Shown: one piece after another, positions 24,201 through 31,771 of the stretch
Layout of the letters: each line of letters starts with the position of its first letter
Numbering within the stretch: position 1 is the first letter of the stretch
Assembly (NCBI GenBank): GCA_963720515.1
Contig: OY970397.1
Coordinates: forward strand, 1,054,001-1,118,000
Direction of reading: 5' to 3'
Length of the DNA: 64,000 nt
Source of the DNA: G963720515 sp963720515
GTDB taxonomy: Bacteria; Actinomycetota; Thermoleophilia; Gaiellales; Gaiellaceae
Program-made: the position numbers and the translations under genes
Notes under the pieces: generated by a model
Told to the model about the DNA's origin: nothing
What the model saw: only the letters and a program-made list of their open reading frames with translations
Database searches by the model: none

Positions 24201-24251
24201 CCGACGCGAGTCGTCATGGTCGGCGCGAAGCGGCGGCCGGACTCGCGTCGG
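24201..24251. other. Long-range 12-bp inverted repeat beside a tRNA gene
   Basis: CCGACGCGAGTC (24201-24212) and GACTCGCGTCGG (24240-24251) are perfectly complementary around a 27-nt GC-rich interior. The structure ends 5 bases from the tRNA 3' end at 24256. It may terminate the tRNA transcript or be a mobile or regulatory hairpin. Confidence 0.5.
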
Positions 24252-24255
24252 TTAA

Positions 24256-24337
24256 TGCCGGGGCCGGGAGTCGAACCCGGATGCCCGAAGGCAGAGGATT
24301 TCAAGTCCCCCGCGTCTACCAGTTCCGCCACCCCGGC
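24256..24337 (-). tRNA. Chimeric-looking tRNA: serine anticodon (TGA) on a leucine-type body
   Basis: An 82-nt class II tRNA. The acceptor GCCGGGG/CCCCGGC, D-arm TGGCGGAACTGGTAGACGC, 13-nt variable region TGCCTTCGGGCAT, T-arm CCGGGTTCGACTCCCGG and discriminator A73 are all what one expects of bacterial tRNA-Leu. The anticodon arm GGGGACTTGAAATCCTC has loop CTTGAAA, anticodon TGA at 24301-24303, as in tRNA-Ser(UGA). By anticodon it decodes UCA as serine; by body it should be a leucyl-tRNA synthetase substrate. CCA is not encoded. Automatic callers would label it Ser(TGA). Confidence 0.88.
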
Positions 24338-24350
24338 GAGGTTGTCGGCG

Positions 24351-25074
24351 CTAGTTTCCGGGCGCTAACGAGTCGAGCGGGAAGTACTCGGGGCCCTTGC
24401 CTCGATAGTCGTCGATGAAGCTGTTGAACGCGTCCTCGTCGAACGTCGAGCAGATCGCGAGCGTCCCCGTCTGCTTCGTGACGCGGGTGTTCGGGTCGGT
24501 CGGGTCACCGTCGCGGCTCGCGACCCAGGCGCTGAGCGCGATCTTGTCCTTGAGCTCGGCCGCCTGGCCGGTCGCGGGAAGCGGCGCGACCACGAGGCCG
24601 CGCGGGTCGACGCGGTACCACGCGAGGAGCTTCTGCACCACGTCGTCCGGCACGTCCGCGCCGTACTGGACGCCGACGCCCCCGTGCTCGAGGTTGTGGA
24701 CGAGGTGGGTCTGCTCGACCGGCTTCGGGTACTCGCCGAAGACGAGCGGCTGGAAGAAGTGCGTGCCCGGACGTGGGCGGGAACGAGTTGTACTTGAAGC
24801 CCTTCGGGAGCGTCTCCGTCTCGATGTGCTCCTGGCCCTGCCCCGGGTAGGTCGTGACCTTGCAGACGCCGCTCGCGGCCGCGCCGCTGTCGTCGCCGCC
24901 GCGCATGGCGAACGCGATTCCCCCGCCGATCAGCGCAAGCAGCACGACGGCGCCGACGCCGGCGAGGATGAGCCTCGTGCGGCGCGGGTCGTGCGGGCGC
25001 TTCGGATCCGAGCGGACCTTCGGCGCCTGGACCGCCCGTTTGGGCGGATCGGGGGTCTTGCTCTTCTTCGCCAC
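24351..25074 (-). pseudogene. DUF3105 membrane-anchored protein, frameshifted
   Basis: The two halves lie in different frames. The N-terminal part (GTG 25074) reads a basic start, one transmembrane helix (LILAGVGAVVLLALIGGGIAF) and an extracytoplasmic domain through FPPTSG; the C-terminal part continues as HFFQPLVFGEY, LVHNLEHGGV and VVQKLLAWYRV, the DUF3105 domain. The break is near 24764-24772, where one extra G in TCCGGGCACG shifts the frame; the total length (724 bases) is one more than a multiple of three. Codon usage is unchanged on both sides, so this is either a very recent mutation or a sequencing/assembly error. Intact it would be about 240 residues, function unknown. Confidence 0.75.
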
Positions 25075-25099
25075 GGGCTCCGGAATGTAGCAGCGGGCC

Positions 25100-26020
25100 T
25101 TACGCGCTCGGCCCGCGAACCGTGAGCCCGAGAACGTCCGGCCGGTGGTAGTGGCCGGCCGGGTCGAACCGCTGCCGCTCCTCGTAGAGCCGCGCCGGAT
25201 CGAGCTCCGCGTAGAGGATCCCCTCCTCGTCGTAGAGCGGCCCGGCGAGGTAGGCGCCGTCCGGCCCGAGGATCGCGCTTCCACCTCGGCCGATCACGTC
25301 CACGCCGTCCAGGAGGTCGCGAAGCGGGAAGTCCTTCGGGTACGCCGAGGCTCGCTGGAAGTGGCACGGGCTGATCACGAACGCGCGCGACTCGCGCGCG
25401 ATGTGGACGAGCGTCGCCTGCCACTCGTCACCGTCGTCGGCGGTCGACGCCACGTAGAGCTCGACGCCGGACTCGTACAACGCGAAACGCGCGAGCGGCA
25501 TGTAGTTCTCCCAGCAGATGAGCCCGCCGAGGCGCCCGAGCGGCGTGTCGATCGCGCGGAGGCCCGAGCCGTCGCCCGGCCCCCAGACGAGGCGCTCGTG
25601 ATTCGTGGGGACGAGCTTGCGGTGGTGCAGCGCAAGCGCGCCGTCGGGGCCGTAGCCGAGCAGCGTGTTGTAGAGCGTGCCGGGCCGCTCCGGGTCGATC
25701 TCGGTGACGCCGACGACGAGCCAGGCGTCATGCTCGCGCGCGATCTCGCCCATGCGGTCGGCGGCCGGGCCCGGCACCTCCACCGACTCGCGCGCGAGGA
25801 GCGCGAAGGCGGCCTTGGCGCGGGGGTCGGTCCAGCCGGCGAGCGCCTTGGCCCAAATGGACGAGGGATACGCCGGGACGAACGCCTCGGGGAAGACGAT
25901 CAGGCGCGCACCGGCGCGGGCCGCCTCGGCGGTGCGCTCGGCCAGGCGCTCGAGCGTCGCCTCGCGGTCGAGGACGACCGGCTCGGCCTGGACGCATGCG
26001 ACCTGGACGGGATCGCGCAC
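25100..26020 (-). CDS. Carbon-nitrogen hydrolase, nitrilase branch
   Basis: A 306-residue nitrilase-superfamily enzyme with the full triad: Glu in VFPEAFVPAYP, Lys in HHRKLVPTNHERLVWG and Cys in GGLICWENYMPLAR. The CWENYMPLAR form is that of true nitrilases (branch 1), which convert nitriles directly to acids plus ammonia, rather than amidases or N-carbamoylases. It would act in the cytosol, probably as a large spiral oligomer. GTG start at 26020; the gene is divergent from rmuC with 62 bases between. With the acetamidase nearby it adds to a nitrogen-scavenging theme; native substrate unknown. Confidence 0.92.
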   Translation of the reverse strand: MRDPVQVACVQAEPVVLDREATLERLAERTAEAARAGARLIVFPEAFVPAYPSSIWAKALAGWTDPRAKAAFALLARESVEVPGPAADRMGEIAREHDAWLVVGVTEIDPERPGTLYNTLLGYGPDGALALHHRKLVPTNHERLVWGPGDGSGLRAIDTPLGRLGGLICWENYMPLARFALYESGVELYVASTADDGDEWQATLVHIARESRAFVISPCHFQRASAYPKDFPLRDLLDGVDVIGRGGSAILGPDGAYLAGPLYDEEGILYAELDPARLYEERQRFDPAGHYHRPDVLGLTVRGPSA

Positions 26021-26066
26021 GTGCAGGTTCTATCGCACTTTCGGCCACACCGTCCGATGGCGCGCG

Positions 26067-26072
26067 TACGTT
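26067..26072 (+). promoter_or_regulatory. Putative -10 hexamer TACGTT before rmuC
   Basis: TACGTT lies 10 bases upstream of the ATG at 26083 without an obvious Shine-Dalgarno, matching the leaderless pattern of this window. Confidence 0.35.
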
Positions 26073-26082
26073 TGCAGGCCCC

Positions 26083-27168
26083 ATGGCAGCGGTCATCGTC
26101 ACCATCGTCGCCCTCGGCCTCGTCGCCTATCTCCTCCTGCGCGCGATGCGCGACATGAAGGACGCGAGCACCACCCAGCTCTCGGAGCTGAAGGCGGAGA
26201 CCGCGTCCCAGCTCGATCAGCGCAACGCGGAGGTAGACCGCCGGATCCTCGGCGTGACCGAGACCCTCGACCGGCGCCTCTCCGAGCTCGACACGAAGGT
26301 CGACCGACGCCTCGCGAACGCGTCGGAGACCTCGACGCGGATCCACGACCGGCTCGGCAAGCTCGACGAGGCGACGGCGCAGATGAACGAGCGCGCCCGC
26401 GACCTGTCCCGCCTCGAGCATGCGCTGCGGCCGCCCAAGGCGCGCGGCGGCTTCGGCGAGATGCTGCTCGCGAACCTACTCGCGGACACGTTCCCCGCGG
26501 ACAAGTACTCGCTCCAGTACGGCTTCCGGAGCGGCGAGCGCGTGGATGCCGTGATCCACCTCCACCAGGCGATGGTCCCGGTGGATGCGAAGTTCCCGCT
26601 CGACAACTACGCCAAGTCCGTCGAGGCGGAGAACGAGGCCGACCGCGAGACATACGGAAAGCTGTTCGCCCGCGACGTGAAGGGCCACGTGGACGCGATC
26701 GCGCAGAAGTACATCCGCCCGGACGAGGGCACGTACGAGTTCGCGCTCATGTACCTCCCGGCCGAGGCCGTGTACTACGAGCTCGTCTGCGGCAAGGAAA
26801 GCCCGCTCTCCTACGCGCTCGAGCGGAAGGTCATCCCGGTGTCGCCCTCGACGCTGCACGCGTACCTCCTGGTGCTCGTCCTCGGGTTCCGAGGGCTCCA
26901 GATCGAGGAGCACGCGCGCGAGGTCATGACCTACGTCGCCGACCTGAACCGGGACTTCGACCGCTTCAAGGCCGACTTCGACCTCGTCGGCAAGCATCTC
27001 GGGAACGCGCAGACGAAGTTCGGCGAGGCCGAGAAACGGGTCTCGCGCTTCGAGACGAAGCTCGAGCACGCCGCCGAGTCCGAGCTCATCGTGGGCGCGG
27101 AGACCGTCGAGATCGAGGCTGAAGCCGAGACGGTGCACGAGCTCCCGCGCGCCCGCGACGCCGCCTAG
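26083..27168 (+). CDS. rmuC: DNA recombination protein RmuC homologue
   Basis: A 361-residue protein with an N-terminal membrane helix (residues 2-21, VIVTIVALGLVAYLLLRAM), a long coiled coil to about residue 110 and the RmuC nuclease-like domain: KARGGFGEMLLANLLAD, KYSLQYGFRSGERVDAVIHL and VPVDAKFPLDNY, the last containing the family Asp and Lys of a PD-(D/E)XK-like core. It limits inversions between short inverted repeats in E. coli. The ATG at 26083 is chosen because the membrane helix follows directly. It converges with the baeRF gene with no bases between the two stop codons. Confidence 0.92.
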   Translation: MAAVIVTIVALGLVAYLLLRAMRDMKDASTTQLSELKAETASQLDQRNAEVDRRILGVTETLDRRLSELDTKVDRRLANASETSTRIHDRLGKLDEATAQMNERARDLSRLEHALRPPKARGGFGEMLLANLLADTFPADKYSLQYGFRSGERVDAVIHLHQAMVPVDAKFPLDNYAKSVEAENEADRETYGKLFARDVKGHVDAIAQKYIRPDEGTYEFALMYLPAEAVYYELVCGKESPLSYALERKVIPVSPSTLHAYLLVLVLGFRGLQIEEHAREVMTYVADLNRDFDRFKADFDLVGKHLGNAQTKFGEAEKRVSRFETKLEHAAESELIVGAETVEIEAEAETVHELPRARDAA

Positions 27169-28311
27169 CTAGAACCGAAGCAGCGCGCCGATCCCGCCGA
27201 CCGGGGCGAGGTCCTGGGCGCGTTCGAGCGAGCAGACGCTGCCGCCGTGGCGAAGCGTGAGCCGGACCGCGGCGTCGAGCCCGCTCGGAATCTCCTCGAG
27301 CGGCGTGCCGTCCAGCGGGCACTCGCCGGCGTCGAGCTCGGCGCGGCCGCACCGCGGGCAGCGATGCGCCGACCGGTCGGCGCCGGCCTGGACGAGGAGG
27401 ACGTCCACCCGCGCGTCGGAGGCGGCGGGAAGGGTGTCCTTCCAGCCCGCCGCGGCGCGGTCGGCCTGTCCCACCGCGGCGTGCCACTTATCGAGGACCG
27501 CCTGCTCGCGCTCGACTCGGCGCTCGTCGAAGAGCGGGGCGACGCGCTCGAAGATCTCGGACGGCGTGGAATGCGACTCGACGCTCGTCCAGCCCGCAAG
27601 CACCGCCCGTACCTCGGCCGAGAGGTGGGTCGCGAGCTCGGCGCGGCTCTCATCCGGCGCGGCGATCACCAGGTCGGCGACGCCGGCCTCGCGCACGATG
27701 CGGTCGACCGCGTCGGCGACCTCGCGCAGGTGCCGAGAGGCGAGCACGTCGACGTGCCGCTGGTAGCGCGCCTGCGACCAGCCGCCCTGGTCATGGCGGC
27801 GCGGCTGCTCCTCGCTCAGGTCGATCGCCTCCTCGAGGCGCCCTCCCCGCAGGCGGAGAATGCGCCCCTGCTCGCGACTCGCCACGACGACGAGCCCCCC
27901 GTCGCCGCGGCCGACTAGCGGAACGAGCGGGGCGAGGCGGAACCACCGGTCGATCGAGCTGCCGTCCGGCACCGGCTCGACCAGCTCGAACTGTTGCGAC
28001 ACCTCGTCGCCCGCGCTGAAGAGGGCGAAGCCGCGCGCCCCGTCGTGCTCGACGGGCTCGTTCTCGAGGAACGACCTGAGCCGCGCGAGGTCCTGACGAA
28101 GCGCCATCCGGTCAGCATGAGAGAGGCCGGCGCTCTCCTGCTCACCCTGCCGGCCCGCCTCGTCCAGCACCGCGTGAAAGTGGGAGTGCGCCTCGGCGGG
28201 GGTCGGAACTACGCTCGGGTCGAGGTTCAGGAAGACGCTCACGGCTCTCGGCGCCTCGGCCTCGAACTCGGCGAGCCGGCGGAGATCGCCCCAGGTGAGC
28301 CCTCTGGCCAC
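27169..28311 (-). CDS. Bacterial eRF1-like (baeRF family 10-type) protein with zinc-ribbon C-terminus
   Basis: A 380-residue protein whose order of blocks matches the bacterial homologues of archaeo-eukaryotic release factor 1: an N-terminal domain with AVSVFLNLDPSVVPTPAEA, a middle baeRF domain beginning FALFSAGDEVSQQFELVEPV, then LVVVASREQGRILRLRGGR, and an L7Ae-like C-terminal part with ADLVIAAPDESRAELATHL. It ends with four cysteines in CPRCGRAELDAGECPLDG and CSLE, a zinc-ribbon-like tail. Such proteins are suspected ribosome-rescue or stress factors acting on stalled peptidyl-tRNA; no GGQ loop is seen. The GTG start at 28311 is chosen because family homology begins there. It is divergent from thioredoxin reductase. 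Confidence 0.82.
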   Translation of the reverse strand: MARGLTWGDLRRLAEFEAEAPRAVSVFLNLDPSVVPTPAEAHSHFHAVLDEAGRQGEQESAGLSHADRMALRQDLARLRSFLENEPVEHDGARGFALFSAGDEVSQQFELVEPVPDGSSIDRWFRLAPLVPLVGRGDGGLVVVASREQGRILRLRGGRLEEAIDLSEEQPRRHDQGGWSQARYQRHVDVLASRHLREVADAVDRIVREAGVADLVIAAPDESRAELATHLSAEVRAVLAGWTSVESHSTPSEIFERVAPLFDERRVEREQAVLDKWHAAVGQADRAAAGWKDTLPAASDARVDVLLVQAGADRSAHRCPRCGRAELDAGECPLDGTPLEEIPSGLDAAVRLTLRHGGSVCSLERAQDLAPVGGIGALLRF

Positions 28312-28422
28312 GTCGCTATCCTTGCCCTTTCCGCCCGAGGCTACACGGAACACCCCGCCCGGCTGGATCGTTTTCCCATACAGGCGTCTGACGTACGGAC
28401 GCGGGGAACCGAAAGGACGAAG

Positions 28423-29403
28423 GTGACCACAGGCGAGACCAAGAAGCTCATCGTGATCGGCGGCGGCCCGGCCGGATACACCGCTGCGCTCTACAGCGCG
28501 CGGGCGAACCTCGAGCCGCTCGTCCTCGAGGGCTTCCAGTGGGGCGGGCAGCTCATGATCACGAGCGACGTCGAGAACTACCCGGGCTACCCGGGGGGCG
28601 TGCTCGGCCCGAAGATGATGCAGGACTTCCGCGAGCAGGCCGACCGCTTCGGCGCCGAGCTCGTGACGGACGACGTGACCAAGGTGGACTTCTCGGTGCA
28701 CCCGTTCCGCGTGTGGGTCGGCGAGACCGAGCACCGGGCGGAGGCGGTCATCGTCGCGACGGGCGCAACCGCACGCCAGCTCGGTCTCGACTCGGAGATC
28801 CGCATGCAGGGCGCGGGCGTGACGTACTGCGCGACCTGCGACGGCGCCTTCTACCGCGACAAGCGCGTCGTGGTCGTCGGCGGCGGCGACTCCGCGATGG
28901 AAGAGGCCATCTTCCTCACCCGGTTCGCCTCCTCGGTCACCGTGATCCACCGCCGCGAGACGTTCCGCGCCTCGCCGATCATGGTCGACCGGGCCCACGC
29001 CAACGAGAAGGTCGAGTTCGTCCTCGATTCGGTCGTCGAGGAGGTCGTCGGCGGCGACAAGGTGACCGGCGTCCGGGTTCGCAACGTCAAGACCGACGAG
29101 ATCTCCGAGATTCCGGCGGAGGGCGTGTTCGTCGCGATCGGCCACGACCCCGCGACCGAGCTCTTCCGCGGACAGCTCGACCTCGACGAGGAGGGCTACA
29201 TCCTCACCGAGGGCAAGTCGACGCGCACCAACATCCCCGGCGTGTTCGCTGCGGGCGACTGCGTCGACCACGTCTACCGGCAGGCGATCACCGCGGCCGG
29301 AATGGGCTGCGAGGCGGCGCTCGACGCCGAGCGCTGGCTGTCGGCGCGCGAGGCAGGCGAGCATGACCCTCTCGTTGAAGAGGGCGCGCTCGCGACCCCG
29401 TAG
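28423..29403 (+). CDS. trxB: Thioredoxin reductase (NADPH-flavin)
   Basis: A 326-residue low-molecular-weight thioredoxin reductase. FAD site IVIGGGPAGYTAALYSARA, redox-active disulfide YCATCDGAFYRD, NADPH site VVVVGGGDSAMEEAIFL and the C-terminal FAD motif GVFAAGDCVDHVYRQAITA are all intact. It keeps thioredoxin reduced in the cytosol. The GTG start (28423) follows a GAAAGGACGAAG ribosome-binding region; the longer frame from 27994 is a shadow of the opposite gene. Thioredoxin is not adjacent, though TlpA-like and 1-Cys peroxiredoxin proteins occur elsewhere in the window. Confidence 0.95.
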   Translation: MTTGETKKLIVIGGGPAGYTAALYSARANLEPLVLEGFQWGGQLMITSDVENYPGYPGGVLGPKMMQDFREQADRFGAELVTDDVTKVDFSVHPFRVWVGETEHRAEAVIVATGATARQLGLDSEIRMQGAGVTYCATCDGAFYRDKRVVVVGGGDSAMEEAIFLTRFASSVTVIHRRETFRASPIMVDRAHANEKVEFVLDSVVEEVVGGDKVTGVRVRNVKTDEISEIPAEGVFVAIGHDPATELFRGQLDLDEEGYILTEGKSTRTNIPGVFAAGDCVDHVYRQAITAAGMGCEAALDAERWLSAREAGEHDPLVEEGALATP

Positions 29404-29446
29404 GACCGGTAGGCGGTTCGGCGTCGGCGGGGCCGGGCGGCGGCGC

Positions 29447-29452
29447 TAGCAT
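29447..29452 (+). promoter_or_regulatory. Putative -10 hexamer TAGCAT before the zinc-ribbon/PAS gene
   Basis: TAGCAT lies 10 bases before the ATG at 29463 with no Shine-Dalgarno between, consistent with a leaderless transcript separate from trxB. Confidence 0.45.
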
Positions 29453-29462
29453 CGTTCGCGGC

Positions 29463-29906
29463 ATGCCCTACTTCATCTGCCCGAACTGCAAGCGGCGCTC
29501 GATCGACCACGACCGGAGGGAAGGGCTGACGCTCGACGCGGTCGGCTGCGCTAACTGCGGCTTCGGCTTCCTGTTCGAGCTGATGGAGGACTACTACCCG
29601 GGCCCCTCGACCGCGTTCGTGGTCTGCGACCAGGAGCGCCGCGTGCTCGCCGCCGGTCGCGGGATGTTCGAGCTGACCGGATTCACCGAGAGCGAGCTGA
29701 TCGGCCAGGACGTCACGGAGGCGCTGACGCTCGACGGGGTCGAGGGCGAGCATCCGGCGGTCGTGGCGACCGAGTGGGGTGTCCGCCAGCTGGCGAAGCC
29801 CCTCACACTCACGACGCGGTCGGGTGTCCGCAAGGCGGTCGTGGGGGACTTCTTCCCCGCCTATGACGACGACGGTGGGCTCCTCGTCGCGCTCGGGCCG
29901 CGCTAG
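29463..29906 (+). CDS. Zinc-ribbon plus PAS-domain protein
   Basis: A 147-residue two-module protein. Residues 1-40 form a zinc ribbon with pairs CPNC and CANC separated by 22 residues. Residues 48-147 read as a PAS domain: AFVVCDQERRVLAAGRGMFE, LTGFTESELIGQDVTEAL and a last strand FFPAYDDDGGLLVALGP. No output domain (kinase, HTH or GGDEF) follows, so it is either a stand-alone sensor or an adaptor that passes a signal by protein contact. It sits between trxB and a small coiled-coil protein on the opposite strand; redox sensing is a possibility, not shown. Confidence 0.78.
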   Translation: MPYFICPNCKRRSIDHDRREGLTLDAVGCANCGFGFLFELMEDYYPGPSTAFVVCDQERRVLAAGRGMFELTGFTESELIGQDVTEALTLDGVEGEHPAVVATEWGVRQLAKPLTLTTRSGVRKAVVGDFFPAYDDDGGLLVALGPR

Positions 29907-29912
29907 CCCGCA

Positions 29913-30215
29913 TCACGCGGCCGCGTCCTCGCGCGCCTCGAAGAGCCGCGCCTCGACCCACGCCTGGAGCTCCTCGAGTGCGGCGAGATCCTCGGCGAGC
30001 TCGGCTGCCTCCCGCCGGAGCGCGCGTGTGTCGGCCGTGCCGAGCGCGCCGATCCGCTCGAGCCGCTCGGCGCTGGCCGAGTCGAGCGCCCGGCGCGCGG
30101 CCCGCTCGATCGCCGTCTGGCGCACGCCGTCGCGCACCCGCTCGAGCCGAGCGGCCAGCGTGGCAGCCCGTCCGGCGAGCACGTCCGCGTAGACGGCGAG
30201 ATCGACAGCGCGCAT
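29913..30215 (-). CDS. Small Ala/Arg/Glu-rich helical protein, unknown
   Basis: A 100-residue protein predicted almost wholly alpha-helical, with heptad-like runs (LAARLERVRDGVRQTAIERA and LRREAAELAEDLAALEELQA) that suggest a coiled coil. It has no cysteine or membrane helix. The ATG at 30215 is preceded by GTGGAGGGCA, a usable Shine-Dalgarno; the longer frame to 30476 runs through the promoter of the divergent transporter. Family unknown. Confidence 0.6.
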   Translation of the reverse strand: MRAVDLAVYADVLAGRAATLAARLERVRDGVRQTAIERAARRALDSASAERLERIGALGTADTRALRREAAELAEDLAALEELQAWVEARLFEAREDAAA

Positions 30216-30279
30216 TGCCCTCCACGGTAGGCGCGGGGCGGCCGGGCGATTGCGCCGATTCTGTGACCGATGTGTGCCG

Positions 30280-30285
30280 TAGGCT
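30280..30285 (+). promoter_or_regulatory. Putative -10 hexamer TAGGCT before the EamA transporter
   Basis: TAGGCT lies 6 bases before the GTG at 30292, with no Shine-Dalgarno, as in other leaderless candidates here. Confidence 0.4.
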
Positions 30286-30291
30286 CGCGCG

Positions 30292-31116
30292 GTGCCGCTC
30301 ACCGCGCTCCTCCTCGCGCTCGTCGCGGCCTGTCTGCACGCCGGGTGGAACGTGCTCCTCGCGGGCGCGCGCGACTCGGAGGCGGCGACCGCCGTCGCGC
30401 TCGTCGTGGCGGCGATCGCGTTCGCACCCGTGGCCGTCCTGACCTGGGACGTCGAGGCGAAGGCGTGGCCGTACATCGTGGCGAGCTCCGCGCTCGAGCT
30501 CCTCTACTTCGGGCTTCTGGCGGCGGCCTACCGGCGCTCGGAGCTCGCGCTCGTCTATCCGCTCGCGCGCGGGGCGGCGCCGGTGCTGGTGCTGCTCGGG
30601 TCGGTGGCGATCCTGGGCCGGGGACCGGGCGTCGCGGAGGCGATCGGGGTCGTCGTGATCGCGGCGGGCGTCCTGCTCGTGCGGGGCGTCGGCGGGCATG
30701 CCGACACCCGCGGAACGATCTTCGCCCTGACGATCGGCGCGTCCATCGCGGCGTACACGCTGATCGACAAGGAGGGACTCCGGTACGCGGACCCGCTCCC
30801 GTACCTCGAGCTCGTCCTTGCCGGGCCGGCGCTCGTGTACGCCGCCGGAATCGCGGTGGCGAAGGGACGCCCGGCGCTTCGGGCGGAGATGCGCCCGTCC
30901 GCGGCGCTCGCCGGGCTCGCGATGTTCGGGGCCTACGGGTTCGTGCTCGCGGCGCTCGAACGGGCACCGGCCGCGCCGGTCGCAGCGGTGCGCGAGACGA
31001 GCGTGGTCATCGCGACGATCCTCGCCGCTGTCGTGCTGCGCGAGCACGTCACGCGGCGCCGTCTCGCGGGATCGGCTGTCGTCGTGGCGGGCATCGCGCT
31101 CATAGCGCTCGGCTAG
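30292..31116 (+). CDS. EamA/DMT-superfamily transporter
   Basis: A 274-residue membrane protein with about ten hydrophobic segments in two EamA repeats: the first runs from LLLALVAACLHAGWNVLLAG to ALVYPLARGAAPVLVLLGSV, the second from FALTIGASIAAYTLIDKEG to VRETSVVIATILAAVVLREH. These internal signatures define the drug/metabolite transporter superfamily, usually small-metabolite or amino-acid efflux or uptake. The substrate is unknown. The 3' end overlaps the convergent endonuclease III gene by 17 bases. Confidence 0.85.
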   Translation: MPLTALLLALVAACLHAGWNVLLAGARDSEAATAVALVVAAIAFAPVAVLTWDVEAKAWPYIVASSALELLYFGLLAAAYRRSELALVYPLARGAAPVLVLLGSVAILGRGPGVAEAIGVVVIAAGVLLVRGVGGHADTRGTIFALTIGASIAAYTLIDKEGLRYADPLPYLELVLAGPALVYAAGIAVAKGRPALRAEMRPSAALAGLAMFGAYGFVLAALERAPAAPVAAVRETSVVIATILAAVVLREHVTRRRLAGSAVVVAGIALIALG

Positions 31117-31771
31117 CCGGACAGAGATCGGAGAGGACGCAGTCCTCGCAGCGCGGCGCGCGGGCGATGCAGACGCGCCGGCCGTGCCAGATGAGGAGGT
31201 GCGGGAAGCGGGCCCAGTCGGCGCGCGGCACGAGCCGGCGGAGGTCGGCCTCGATCTTCACGGGGTCCTCGCGGCGCGTGAATCCGAGCCGCTGCGAGAG
31301 CCGGCGGACGTGGGTGTCGACCACGATGCCCTGCGTCGCGCCGCGCTCCGAGGCGACGACGTTCGCGGTCTTGCGCCCGACGCCGGGGAGCCGGACGAGC
31401 TCGTCGATCGTGGACGGGACCTCGCAGTCGAACTCCTCGATCAGCATCCGCATCGCGCCGCGGAGGTTGCGAGCCTTCTGGCGATACGTCCCGGTCGGGC
31501 GGACGTCGGCCTCGAGTTCCTCGGCCGGAACGGCCAGGTAATCCTCGGGCGTGCGGTACTTGCGAAAGAGGCGCTCGGTGACGCGGTTCACGGTCACGTC
31601 GGTCGTCTGGGCCGAGAGCATCACCGAGACGAGGAGCTCGATGTCGCTCCGAAACCGGAGAACGATCGTCGCGTCGGGATACTCGGCCGCGAGGCGCTCG
31701 ATGACCGGGCGGATCCGGTCGCGCTTCGGCCCGACACGGCGCCGCGCCTCGGCGACGTAGCTACGAGCCAC
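31100..31771 (-). CDS. nth: Endonuclease III
   Basis: A 223-residue base-excision-repair glycosylase/AP lyase for oxidised pyrimidines. The helix-hairpin-helix LVRLPGVGRKTANVV carries the catalytic Lys, GIVVDTHVRRLSQRL the catalytic Asp, and the C-terminal C-x6-C-x2-C-x5-C pattern (CIARAPRCEDCVLSDLC) holds the [4Fe-4S] cluster. The likely GTG start at 31771 overlaps the methyltransferase stop by 11 bases, so the two may be co-transcribed. Confidence 0.94.
   Translation of the reverse strand: MARSYVAEARRRVGPKRDRIRPVIERLAAEYPDATIVLRFRSDIELLVSVMLSAQTTDVTVNRVTERLFRKYRTPEDYLAVPAEELEADVRPTGTYRQKARNLRGAMRMLIEEFDCEVPSTIDELVRLPGVGRKTANVVASERGATQGIVVDTHVRRLSQRLGFTRREDPVKIEADLRRLVPRADWARFPHLLIWHGRRVCIARAPRCEDCVLSDLCPASRAL

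Noticed and set aside
24256..24337. Selenocysteine or suppressor tRNA
   Set aside because: The anticodon is TGA (reads UCA), not TCA; acceptor and variable arm do not have the length of a selenocysteine tRNA.
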